From an uncultured Porphyromonadaceae bacterium (lineage in GTDB: Bacteria > Bacteroidota > Bacteroidia > Bacteroidales > Muribaculaceae): a stretch of 15,358 nt of DNA. Location of the stretch: positions 1-15,358 of the forward strand of contig USGZ01000004.1 in the NCBI GenBank assembly GCA_900554265.1, in the 5' to 3' direction. Under the pieces are notes generated by a model. The model saw only the letters and a list, made by a program, of their open reading frames with translations, searched no databases and had not been told where the DNA came from. This document shows, piece after piece, positions 6,820 to 13,288 of the stretch (position 1 is its first letter; every line of letters starts with the position of its first letter). The translations under genes were made by a program, and so were the position numbers.

Positions 6820-7841
6820 TATTCCACGATGGTGTTCCAGCCGTGAACGTCCTCGATTTCACCCAGACGGATGGCGTTCAGGGTGTTGTAGAGCCTGGTG
6901 GTCACGGGGCCGGGCTTGCCGTCCTTGGAGATGACGTACTTCTTGCCGGTGTCGATATCGTCGATCTGGCCTACGGGGCTGCAGACGGCGGCTGTACCGC
7001 AGGCTGCGGCCTCGCTCACGTCCTCGAGCTCCTCTATGGGAATGCGGCGAGCCTCGACGGGAATGCCGAGGTCCTTGCAGAGCGTCTGGAGACTCTTGTT
7101 GGTAATCGAGGGCAGGATGGACTCGCTGGCCGGAGTGATGTACACGCCGTCCTTCACGGCATAGAAGTTGGCCGGGCCGCACTCGTCGAGGTACTTGTTT
7201 TCCTTCGGATCGAGATAAAGCACAGCGGAGTAGCCTTTTTCCTTGGCCATCTTGCCGGCGGTGAGGGAAGCGGCGTAGTTGCCGCCGCACTTGAAGCGGC
7301 CGGTGCCGTGGGGAGCGACGCGGTCGTGTTCGCGGGTGATGCAGATGTTGGTGCAGCCGAAGCCGGTCTTGAAGTAGGGACCAACGGGGGTTACGAGCAC
7401 CAGGAAGAGGTATTCGTCGGCTTCCTTGACGCCCACGCGGGCTGTCATGCCGATTTCCAGCGGACGGATATAGAGGCTGGCGCCTGTGCCGTAGGGAGGC
7501 ACGAAGCGCTCGTTGAGCTTGACGGCCTCGATACACATCTTGCAGAAGAGGTCCTCGGGTATGGGCTCCATCAGCAGACCTTCGGCGCTGCTGCGGATGC
7601 GCTTTGCATTTTCTTCCAGGCGGAATATACGGATTTTGCCGTCCTTGCCGCGGAAGGCCTTGAGGCCCTCGAAGATTTCCTGACCGTAGTGCAGGGCGGT
7701 GGCGGCTATATGAATATTCAGATTCTCGGAGTCGGAAACCTCTACAGGGCCCCATTTGCCGTCCTTGAAGTAGCAGCGGACGTTGAAGTCCGTCTTCACA
7801 TATCCGAACGGCAGATTGCTCCAATTAATTTCATTTTCCAT
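6819..7841 (-). CDS. ilvE: Branched-chain amino acid aminotransferase
   Basis: PLP enzyme for the last step of leucine, isoleucine and valine synthesis and the first step of their breakdown, interconverting amino acids and 2-oxo acids with glutamate/2-oxoglutarate. It belongs to the larger, eukaryote-like subgroup: ALHYGQEIFEGLKAFRG near 48-64, SLYIRPLEIG, and FKCGGNYAAS with Lys184 as the expected PLP Schiff-base residue. VLYLDPKENKYLDECGPANF follows. I chose the ATG at 7841 (MENEINWSN) because relatives begin close to an INWSN-like motif; an ATG at 7853 would add MRIK. A TATCTTTG promoter element sits 32 bases upstream of 7841. Downstream, the HD-domain gene overlaps by one base. No ilvBNCD or leu genes are in the window. 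Confidence 0.95.
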   Translation of the reverse strand: MENEINWSNLPFGYVKTDFNVRCYFKDGKWGPVEVSDSENLNIHIAATALHYGQEIFEGLKAFRGKDGKIRIFRLEENAKRIRSSAEGLLMEPIPEDLFCKMCIEAVKLNERFVPPYGTGASLYIRPLEIGMTARVGVKEADEYLFLVLVTPVGPYFKTGFGCTNICITREHDRVAPHGTGRFKCGGNYAASLTAGKMAKEKGYSAVLYLDPKENKYLDECGPANFYAVKDGVYITPASESILPSITNKSLQTLCKDLGIPVEARRIPIEELEDVSEAAACGTAAVCSPVGQIDDIDTGKKYVISKDGKPGPVTTRLYNTLNAIRLGEIEDVHGWNTIVE

Positions 7842-7872
7842 TTTTATTCGCATTTAGCTTAAACATGCACCG

Positions 7873-7880
7873 CAAAGATA
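7873..7880 (-). promoter_or_regulatory. Promoter -7 element TATCTTTG for ilvE
   Basis: Minus-strand TATCTTTG matches TAnnTTTG and lies 19 to 31 bases before the two possible ilvE start codons. It would drive ilvE and the coupled HD-domain gene. No good -33 element is visible at 19-21 bases. Confidence 0.6.
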
Positions 7881-7940
7881 AACAAATTTTTCCGAACTCC
7901 ACCCCGCCGGCCAGCAATAAATAGGCGTCCGGGAATCGGA

Positions 7941-7976
7941 CTAATTGGACCAATCAGGCTAATTGACCCAGTTCCA
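7941..7976. repeat. Four-copy 9-bp tandem repeat after the GlmU-like gene
   Basis: Units at 7941, 7950, 7959 and 7968 read CTAATTGGA, CCAATCAGG, CTAATTGAC and CCAGTTCCA, the same C(T/C)AATT pattern and 9-base period as the array at 6190-6257. It begins directly after the stop codon of the GlmU-like gene, in the gap upstream of ilvE. Confidence 0.75.
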
Positions 7977-7977
7977 A

Positions 7978-9156
7978 TCACTTGTACGCTTCGGCGGCGG
8001 CTTTGATGGATTCAAACATGCGGACGTCGGCGGCCGTGAGTTCGATGCCGCGGCGGGCCATCACCGTGCGGGCCGTCTCCAGGAAGGGACCCAGGGGAAC
8101 GTCGGTGAAGCCGGAGCTGGAGCCGCCGTCGCTGAAGGAAGCCACGAAGGCGCGCGGGAAGCCGGCCTGGTGGATATTGACGCCCACGCCGATTACCGTT
8201 GCGGTATTGAACATGGTGTTGATACCGGCCTTGGAGTGGTCGCCCATGATGAGGCCGCAGAACTGCAGTCCCGTAGGCAGGAAGCGGCGCGCCGGATAGT
8301 TCCAGAGCTTGATTTTGGCGTAGTTGTTCTTCAGGTTCGAGGCCACGCATCCGGCGCCGAGGTTGCACCACTCGCCGATCACGGCATTGCCGAGGAAGCC
8401 GTCGTGGGCCTTGTTCGAGTAGCCCTGCATCACTACGTTGTTCAGCTCGCCGCCGACTTTGCAGAAGGGTCCGAGGGTGGTGGCGCCGTAGATTTTCGCA
8501 CCCATGTTCACAACCGAATGGCGCCCGACGGCCACGGGCCCGCGCATGAGCACGCCTTCCATCACCTCGCTGTCCGCACCGAGGTAAACCGGGCCGCCGG
8601 TGACGTTGAACACCGCGCACTCGGCCTTGGCTCCCGGCTCGAGGAATATCAGGGCCGGGTCGCCGACGACGGTGTTTGTCGGGCTCAGCGGCTGGCTCCG
8701 GCGCCCGCGTGTAATCAGCCGGAAGTCGGCCTCGATTTCGCGGCCGGCAAGCAGGAAGAGGTCGTAGGCATGGCGGATACGGACTACCTCGCCGGCATAT
8801 TCGGCCGTCGTACCCTGTTCCGCCCCGCGGCTGGCGATAAAGCGGCCTTCGGTGTCGACAAGCCCGCAGCCCGGCGCGAGAGCGGCGATGGCGGCGGCGA
8901 GTTCGGGCGTGGCCACCACCTCGGAGGCTATCGTAATGGTGTCCGGCGCCTCGCGGTCCGCTTCGAGGGGGAATTTCTCGCGCAGATAGTCGTAGTGCGC
9001 GTCCCAGCTGTAGGCGCCCGGGAGCAGGGCCTGCCACTTTTCCGCAAGAGTCATTATGCCGACGCGCATCGCGCCGACGGGCCGCGTGTAGCTCAGCGGC
9101 AGCATGTCCGCGCATACGGCGGCATCGTCGCGGAGTACTATATTCAAATTTTCCAT
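7978..9156 (-). CDS. GlmU-like sugar nucleotidyltransferase/acyltransferase, Bacteroidetes type
   Basis: A 392-residue two-domain protein. The N-terminus (NIVLRDDA, then LPLSYTRPVGAMRVGI at about 19-34) is the shortened nucleotidyltransferase-like domain seen in the alternative GlmU family of Bacteroidetes. From about residue 165 on it forms a left-handed beta-helix of hexapeptide repeats (GAKIYGATTLGPFCKVGG, GEWCNLGAGCVASNLKNNY), as in acyl- and nucleotidyltransferases. By family, it is proposed to make UDP-GlcNAc or a related sugar nucleotide for cell-wall and LPS precursors. The domain is clear; the exact substrate is not. I start at the ATG at 9156, because a longer frame would use a TTG at 9183 that is itself the end of the TATTTTTG promoter element. 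It is divergent from rfbC, another nucleotide-sugar gene. Confidence 0.9.
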   Translation of the reverse strand: MENLNIVLRDDAAVCADMLPLSYTRPVGAMRVGIMTLAEKWQALLPGAYSWDAHYDYLREKFPLEADREAPDTITIASEVVATPELAAAIAALAPGCGLVDTEGRFIASRGAEQGTTAEYAGEVVRIRHAYDLFLLAGREIEADFRLITRGRRSQPLSPTNTVVGDPALIFLEPGAKAECAVFNVTGGPVYLGADSEVMEGVLMRGPVAVGRHSVVNMGAKIYGATTLGPFCKVGGELNNVVMQGYSNKAHDGFLGNAVIGEWCNLGAGCVASNLKNNYAKIKLWNYPARRFLPTGLQFCGLIMGDHSKAGINTMFNTATVIGVGVNIHQAGFPRAFVASFSDGGSSSGFTDVPLGPFLETARTVMARRGIELTAADVRMFESIKAAAEAYK

Positions 9157-9180
9157 AGTGAGGTCGAGTGTATTATCGTG

Positions 9181-9188
9181 CAAAAATA
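9181..9188 (-). promoter_or_regulatory. Promoter -7 element TATTTTTG for the GlmU-like gene
   Basis: Minus-strand TATTTTTG matches TAnnTTTG, 24 bases before the ATG at 9156. It is separated by a single base from the plus-strand element of rfbC. Its presence argues against the TTG at 9183 as a start codon. Confidence 0.6.
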
Positions 9189-9189
9189 G

Positions 9190-9197
9190 TAATTTTG
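9190..9197 (+). promoter_or_regulatory. Promoter -7 element TAATTTTG for rfbC
   Basis: TAATTTTG, identical to the nadB element, ends 20 bases before the rfbC start codon and is back to back with the GlmU-like gene's element. Both polymerases would compete for the same DNA, so the two genes may be regulated against each other. Confidence 0.6.
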
Positions 9198-9217
9198 CGC
9201 CAAATTAGAGCACTGAT

Positions 9218-9766
9218 ATGAAATTCACTCAGACCTCCCTGCCGGGCGTGTGGATAATCGACCCCGTCCGCCACGGCGACAGCCGCGGATATTTCTGCGA
9301 GACCTTCCGCAAGTCGGATTTCGAGGCCGCCGTCGGCGCCGTCGATTTCGTGCAGGAGAACGAGTCGCTCTCGCACCGCGGAGTAATCCGCGGGCTCCAC
9401 TATCAGTGCGGCGACCATGCGCAGGCCAAGCTCGTGAGAGTCAGCCGCGGACGCATCGTCGACGTGGCCGTCGACCTGCGGCGTTCGTCGCCGGCTTTCG
9501 GCAGGTACATCGCCGTAGAGCTCAGCGCCGACAGCGGCCGCCAGCTCTTCGTGCCCCGCGGTTTCGCCCATGGCTTCGCCGTTCTCGAGGACAACACCGT
9601 GTTCCAGTACAAGGTCGACAATTATTACTGCCCCACCGCCGAGCGCGGCATCACGCCCTTCGACCCGGCCCTTGCCATCGACTGGCCCCTCGCCCCCTCC
9701 GAAGCCAACATCCTCCCCCGCGACCTCGACGCTCCCCTCCTGGCCCAGGCCGAAACCTTCGCATAA
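9218..9766 (+). CDS. rfbC: dTDP-4-dehydrorhamnose 3,5-epimerase
   Basis: Cupin-fold enzyme that epimerises dTDP-4-keto-6-deoxyglucose at C3 and C5, the third step to dTDP-L-rhamnose for surface polysaccharide. The 182-residue length is standard. Seen: DSRGYFCETF at 21-30, the catalytic-His motif RGLHYQ with His61, Lys71 in AKLVRV, FVPRGFAHGF near 109-118, Tyr131 in FQYKVDNYY, and DPALAIDWP with Asp149 and Asp155. The rfbA, rfbB and rfbD partners are not in the window, so this copy stands alone, as is common when the pathway is scattered. It has its own promoter element, and a probable terminator follows at 9850. The divergent neighbour is another sugar-nucleotide gene. A 5-epimerase of another dTDP sugar is possible, since family members look alike. 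Confidence 0.93.
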   Translation: MKFTQTSLPGVWIIDPVRHGDSRGYFCETFRKSDFEAAVGAVDFVQENESLSHRGVIRGLHYQCGDHAQAKLVRVSRGRIVDVAVDLRRSSPAFGRYIAVELSADSGRQLFVPRGFAHGFAVLEDNTVFQYKVDNYYCPTAERGITPFDPALAIDWPLAPSEANILPRDLDAPLLAQAETFA

Positions 9767-9849
9767 AATGGCTGCAGGCCAGTTTTTGTCTCAGGGGGCG
9801 AGATTTATCGAGCCCGCAGTAATATTACACAAACGCAGCTACGCAAGCG

Positions 9850-9884
9850 CCCCGCTATGTTCTTCAGCATATCGGGGTATTTTG
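9850..9884 (+). terminator. Probable terminator between rfbC and the glucan operon
   Basis: CCCCG-C-TATG pairs with CATA-T-CGGGG (9850-9859 with 9868-9877, one internal mismatch, 8-base loop), followed by TATTTTG. It starts 84 bases after the rfbC stop and ends before the -33 element of the next promoter, so it would insulate the operon. Bases 9767-9849 contain nothing else I can name. Confidence 0.5.
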
Positions 9885-9896
9885 TGGGATGTTTTC

Positions 9897-9928
9897 TTTG
9901 TGAGGGTTAAAAAAAAGTAGTAACTTTG
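9897..9928 (+). promoter_or_regulatory. Strong Bacteroidetes promoter for the alpha-glucan operon
   Basis: TTTG at 9897-9900, a 20-base A-rich spacer, then TAACTTTG at 9921-9928 match both halves of the Bacteroidetes consensus (TTTG, 19-21 bases, TAnnTTTG). It is the only promoter in the window with a full match to both halves. The leader to the ATG at 9980 would be about 45 nt. Confidence 0.8.
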
Positions 9929-9937
9929 GCGATAACA

Positions 9938-9977
9938 TAAAACCTGCAACACTAATTCCAACATAACCTAAAACCTG
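9938..9977 (+). repeat. Direct repeat TAAAACCTG in the operon leader
   Basis: The 9-mer TAAAACCTG occurs at 9938-9946 and again at 9969-9977, 31 bases apart, the second copy ending two bases before the start codon. It lies inside the predicted mRNA leader and could be a binding site or a chance duplication. Confidence 0.45.
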
Positions 9978-9979
9978 AC

Positions 9980-11929
9980 ATGAGTTATCTTAAGTTTGAT
10001 AAGAACCTTCTCATCAACTTGGACCAGTCTCTCCCGAAGGAAATGCTGCGCACCAACCAGGCCGGCGCCTACCACTGCACCTCGCTGATAGGCTGCAATA
10101 CCCGCAAGCAGCACGGCCTGCTGGTTATACCCATCGACGAGCTGGACGGCAAGAACTACGTACTGCTGTCGAGCCTCGACGAAACGGTAATCCAGCACGG
10201 CGCACCCTTCAATCTGGGCATCCACCGCTACCGCGGCGGTGTCTACAGCCCCAACGGCCACAAGTACGTCCGTGAGTTTGACTGCGAGAGCGTGCCCCGC
10301 ATGACCTACCGCGTCGGAGGCGTGATTCTCACAAAAGAAAAAATCTTCATCAGCGAGGAGAACCGCATTCTCATCCGCTACAACCTTGTCGAGGCGCACT
10401 CCCCGACGACGCTGCGCTTCCGCCCCTTCCTGGCCTTCCGCGAGGTCAACAACCTCTGCGTGGCCAACGACGCCGTGAACCGCGAGATCCGTCCCGTGGC
10501 CAACGGCATCGCCACCTGCATGTACGAAGGCTACCCGACGCTCTACATGCAGTTCAACCACATGGCCACATGGGTCGACGAGCCCAACTGGTACAACGGC
10601 ATCGAGTACGTCAAGGACCTTGAGCGCGGCGTGCCCTACTCCGAGGACCTCTGGGTACCCGGCTACTTCGAGATACCCATCAAGCCGGGCCAGCCCGTAA
10701 TCTTCTCGGCAGGCATCTCGGAAGTGAAGCCCGCCAGCCTCTCCAAGATGTACACAGCCGAAATCGCCTCGCGCACTCCGCGCAGCTCCTTCTTCAACTG
10801 CCTGAAGAACTCCGCAAAGCAGTTCTACATGCGCAAGGGCGCCGACATGTACGTAATTTCCGGTTTTCCCTGGGGCATAGTGCTGGCACGCAACACCTTC
10901 ATGGCGCTGCCGGGCCTGACCCTGGCCATCGACCACTTCGCCGACTACGAGCACATCATGGACACGGCTCTTGAGGCTCTGTTCCGCTTCGCCGACAAAG
11001 GCGAGAAATCCGATAAAATCCACGGCATCGAGCATCCGGACATTCCCCTGTGGGCGCTCTGGGCACTGCAGCAGTACGCCAAGACCATGGGCGCGGAGAA
11101 GTGCGCCGAGCGCTATGGCTTTGCCGTGGCCAAGCTGGTCGACTGGATTCTGGGCGGCGGCCATCCGAACCTCTACGTCGACGCCGAGACGGGCCTGCTG
11201 AGCACCGACGGCCATCTGACGCCGGTATCGTGGATGAACTCGATGCTCGGGGGCGCTCCCGTAGTGCGCCGCACCGGCAAGCTCGTCGAGTTCAACGCCC
11301 TGTGGTACAACGCGCTGCGCTTCGCCGCCGACATTACCGCGAACAAGCCCGAATTCGGCAGCCAGCGCGAACGCTGGACCGACGAGGCCGACCGGATGAA
11401 GGCGCCCTTCATCGACACCTTCCTCAACGAGAGCGGCTACCTCTACGACTACGTCGACGGCGGCTACGCCGAGCCTTCCGTACGTCCGAACATGGCCATC
11501 GCCATCGGCCTGGACCATTCGCCCCTGGACCGGCGCCAGCGCAAGAGCGTGCTGGACGTGGTTACGCGCGAGCTGCTTACACCCAAGGGTCTGCGCACCC
11601 TCTCGCCCAAGAGCTACGGCTACCGCCCCAACTACCTCGGCAGCCCCGATGAGCGCGAGTTCGCCATGCACAACGGCCCCGCGCGTCCCTGGCTGATAGG
11701 CTTCTACGCCGACGCCTACCTGCGCGTGTTCGGCATGAGCGGCGTGGCCTACATCGACCGCATGCTCATCGGCTTCGAGGACGAGATGACCCAGGGATGC
11801 ATCGGCTCGCTGTCGCAGCTATACGACGGCAACCCGCCCTACACGGGCCGCGGCGCCGTGAGCCACGCCACCAACGTGGCCGAAGTGCTCCGCGCCCTGC
11901 GAACCATCAAACGCCTCAATCAGGATTAA
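9980..11929 (+). CDS. Glycogen debranching enzyme-like protein (amylo-alpha-1,6-glucosidase family)
   Basis: A 649-residue archaeal-type debranching protein: an N-terminal beta domain (about 20-240, starting LRTNQAGAYHCTSLIGCNTRKQHGLL) and a C-terminal alpha/alpha barrel (about 290-645). Family members remove alpha-1,6 branch stubs from glycogen in the cytoplasm. Conserved landmarks are SGFPWG (near 293-298), TGLLSTDG, GKLVEFNALWYNAL (433-446) and the ending DGNPPYTGRGAVS. Three active-site positions look wrong: WMN with Asn420 where I expect the catalytic Asp of WMD; SQLYDG with Gln613 where SELFDG-type Glu is expected; and HNGPARPW where HxGTVWPW is usual. It is first in an operon with a glycosyltransferase and a GH57 protein, behind a strong promoter, and the gene is otherwise intact. 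Family certain; hydrolytic activity doubtful unless this lineage uses other residues. Confidence 0.9.
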   Translation: MSYLKFDKNLLINLDQSLPKEMLRTNQAGAYHCTSLIGCNTRKQHGLLVIPIDELDGKNYVLLSSLDETVIQHGAPFNLGIHRYRGGVYSPNGHKYVREFDCESVPRMTYRVGGVILTKEKIFISEENRILIRYNLVEAHSPTTLRFRPFLAFREVNNLCVANDAVNREIRPVANGIATCMYEGYPTLYMQFNHMATWVDEPNWYNGIEYVKDLERGVPYSEDLWVPGYFEIPIKPGQPVIFSAGISEVKPASLSKMYTAEIASRTPRSSFFNCLKNSAKQFYMRKGADMYVISGFPWGIVLARNTFMALPGLTLAIDHFADYEHIMDTALEALFRFADKGEKSDKIHGIEHPDIPLWALWALQQYAKTMGAEKCAERYGFAVAKLVDWILGGGHPNLYVDAETGLLSTDGHLTPVSWMNSMLGGAPVVRRTGKLVEFNALWYNALRFAADITANKPEFGSQRERWTDEADRMKAPFIDTFLNESGYLYDYVDGGYAEPSVRPNMAIAIGLDHSPLDRRQRKSVLDVVTRELLTPKGLRTLSPKSYGYRPNYLGSPDEREFAMHNGPARPWLIGFYADAYLRVFGMSGVAYIDRMLIGFEDEMTQGCIGSLSQLYDGNPPYTGRGAVSHATNVAEVLRALRTIKRLNQD

Positions 11930-11961
11930 TCCCACAAACTAAACTCCGAAAACACACAGAC

Positions 11962-13224
11962 ATGAAAGCATTAATGTTCGGCTGGGAGTTTCCGCCCCAC
12001 ATCCTGGGCGGACTCGGAACGGCAAGCTACGGCCTGACACGCGGAATGTGGGAATGCGGCGACATGGACATCACGTTCGTAATCCCGAAGCCTTTCGGCG
12101 ACGAGGACCGCAGCTTCGCCCACATCATCGGCACCAGCCAGGTGCCCGTCGCCTGGCGCGACGTGAACCGCGACTACGTAGAGTCCCGCATCGGCAAGCT
12201 CATGGACCCCGACCTGTACTTCCGCCTACGCGACCACATCTACGCCGACTTCAACTATATGCGCACCAACGACCTGGGGTGCATCGAGTTCTCCGGCAAA
12301 TATCCCTCGAACCTGCTCGAGGAAATAAACAACTACTCCATCACCGCCGGCGTAATCGCCCGCACCCTGGACTTCGACATCATCCACAGCCACGACTGGC
12401 TGACTTACCCCGCCGGCATCCACGCCAAGCAGGTTACGGGCAAACCCCTGGTTATCCACGTCCACGCAACCGAGTACGACCGCTCGCGAGGGAAGCCCAA
12501 CCCGACCGTCTACGGCATCGAGCGCGACGGCATGACCCACGCCGACCATATCATCACCGTGTCGAACCTCACGCGCCAGACCGTAATCGACCACTACGGC
12601 GTCGACCCCGCCAAGGTGACGACTGTCCACAACGCCGTCGTGCCTCTTGACCAGGAGCTCCTCAACGTGCCAAACCTGCGCGAGACCAAGGAGAAAGTCG
12701 TAACCTTCCTGGGCCGAATCACCATGCAGAAAGGTCCCGAGTATTTCGTAGAGGCTGCCGCCAAAGTGCTCCGCAACTGCCCCAACGTGCGCTTCGTAAT
12801 GGCCGGCAGCGGCGACATGATGGACAAGATGATCGAGCTGGCCGCCGAACGCGGAATCGCGGACCGCTTCCACTTCCCCGGCTTCCAGAAAGGGCGCCAG
12901 GTCTACGAAATGCTCAAGGCCTCCGACGTCTACATCATGCCCTCCGTCTCCGAGCCCTTCGGCATCTCGCCCCTGGAGGCCATGCAGATGGGCGTGCCCT
13001 CGATTATCTCCAAGCAGAGCGGCTGCGCCGAAATCCTGGACAACGTGATCAAGACCGACTACTGGGACATCGACGCCATGGCCGACGCCATCCACGCCAT
13101 CATCACCTACCCGGCGCTCTACAAGCAGCTGCGCGAGGACGGCCTGGCTGAAGTGGCCCAGATTACCTGGGACAAGGCCGGCCGCAAGGTAATCGACATA
13201 TATAACAAGGTATTGGGCCGATAA
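11962..13224 (+). CDS. GT-B glycosyltransferase, glycogen synthase-like (GT4/GT5 type)
   Basis: A 420-residue retaining glycosyltransferase that by context elongates alpha-1,4-glucan from a nucleotide glucose donor in the cytoplasm. The N-terminal Gly-rich acceptor/donor loop is FPPHILGGLGTASYGL (near 10-25), and HSHDW lies at 142-146. The C-terminal domain has LGRITMQKGPEY with Arg252 and Lys257 for donor phosphates, and an E-x7-E motif, Glu331 to Glu339 (SEPFGISPLEA). It resembles archaeal and Bacteroidetes glycogen synthases rather than the longer GlgA of enterobacteria. I start at the ATG at 11962, because the frame open upstream lies inside the debranching gene and the family begins with MKALMFGWEFPP-like sequence. 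It is 32 bp from the debranching gene and 64 bp from the GH57 gene. Unlike its two neighbours, its catalytic motifs look complete. Donor (ADP- or UDP-glucose) is not readable. Confidence 0.9.
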   Translation: MKALMFGWEFPPHILGGLGTASYGLTRGMWECGDMDITFVIPKPFGDEDRSFAHIIGTSQVPVAWRDVNRDYVESRIGKLMDPDLYFRLRDHIYADFNYMRTNDLGCIEFSGKYPSNLLEEINNYSITAGVIARTLDFDIIHSHDWLTYPAGIHAKQVTGKPLVIHVHATEYDRSRGKPNPTVYGIERDGMTHADHIITVSNLTRQTVIDHYGVDPAKVTTVHNAVVPLDQELLNVPNLRETKEKVVTFLGRITMQKGPEYFVEAAAKVLRNCPNVRFVMAGSGDMMDKMIELAAERGIADRFHFPGFQKGRQVYEMLKASDVYIMPSVSEPFGISPLEAMQMGVPSIISKQSGCAEILDNVIKTDYWDIDAMADAIHAIITYPALYKQLREDGLAEVAQITWDKAGRKVIDIYNKVLGR

Positions 13225-13288
13225 ATCCAATTCCAATCATCAACCATCATTCCACAACTTAAAAATTCGCGAAGCGAAAACTCACAAT

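Noticed and set aside
6190..7976. CRISPR array
   Set aside because: The repeats are 9 bases long, adjacent without spacers, and there are no cas genes.
9157..9183. Nine-codon extension of the GlmU-like protein from a TTG
   Set aside because: The TTG is the end of the TATTTTTG promoter element, and the conserved family start MENLNIVLRD follows at the ATG at 9156.
9968..11671. 567-codon open frame on the minus strand
   Set aside because: It lies wholly antisense to the debranching gene, whose protein is clearly conserved. Its translation is rich in Val, Gly, Ala and His with no recognisable motif, as expected from the opposite strand of a GC-rich gene.
11797..11961. Upstream extension of the glycosyltransferase
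   Set aside because: The extra codons lie mostly inside the debranching gene in another frame and read as Arg-rich nonsense. The family start MKALMFGWEFPP is at 11962.
13266..13278. Small hairpin TTCGC-GAA-GCGAA ten bases before the GH57 start
   Set aside because: The stem is only 5 bp and has no T tract. It might affect translation start but is too short to call a regulatory element.
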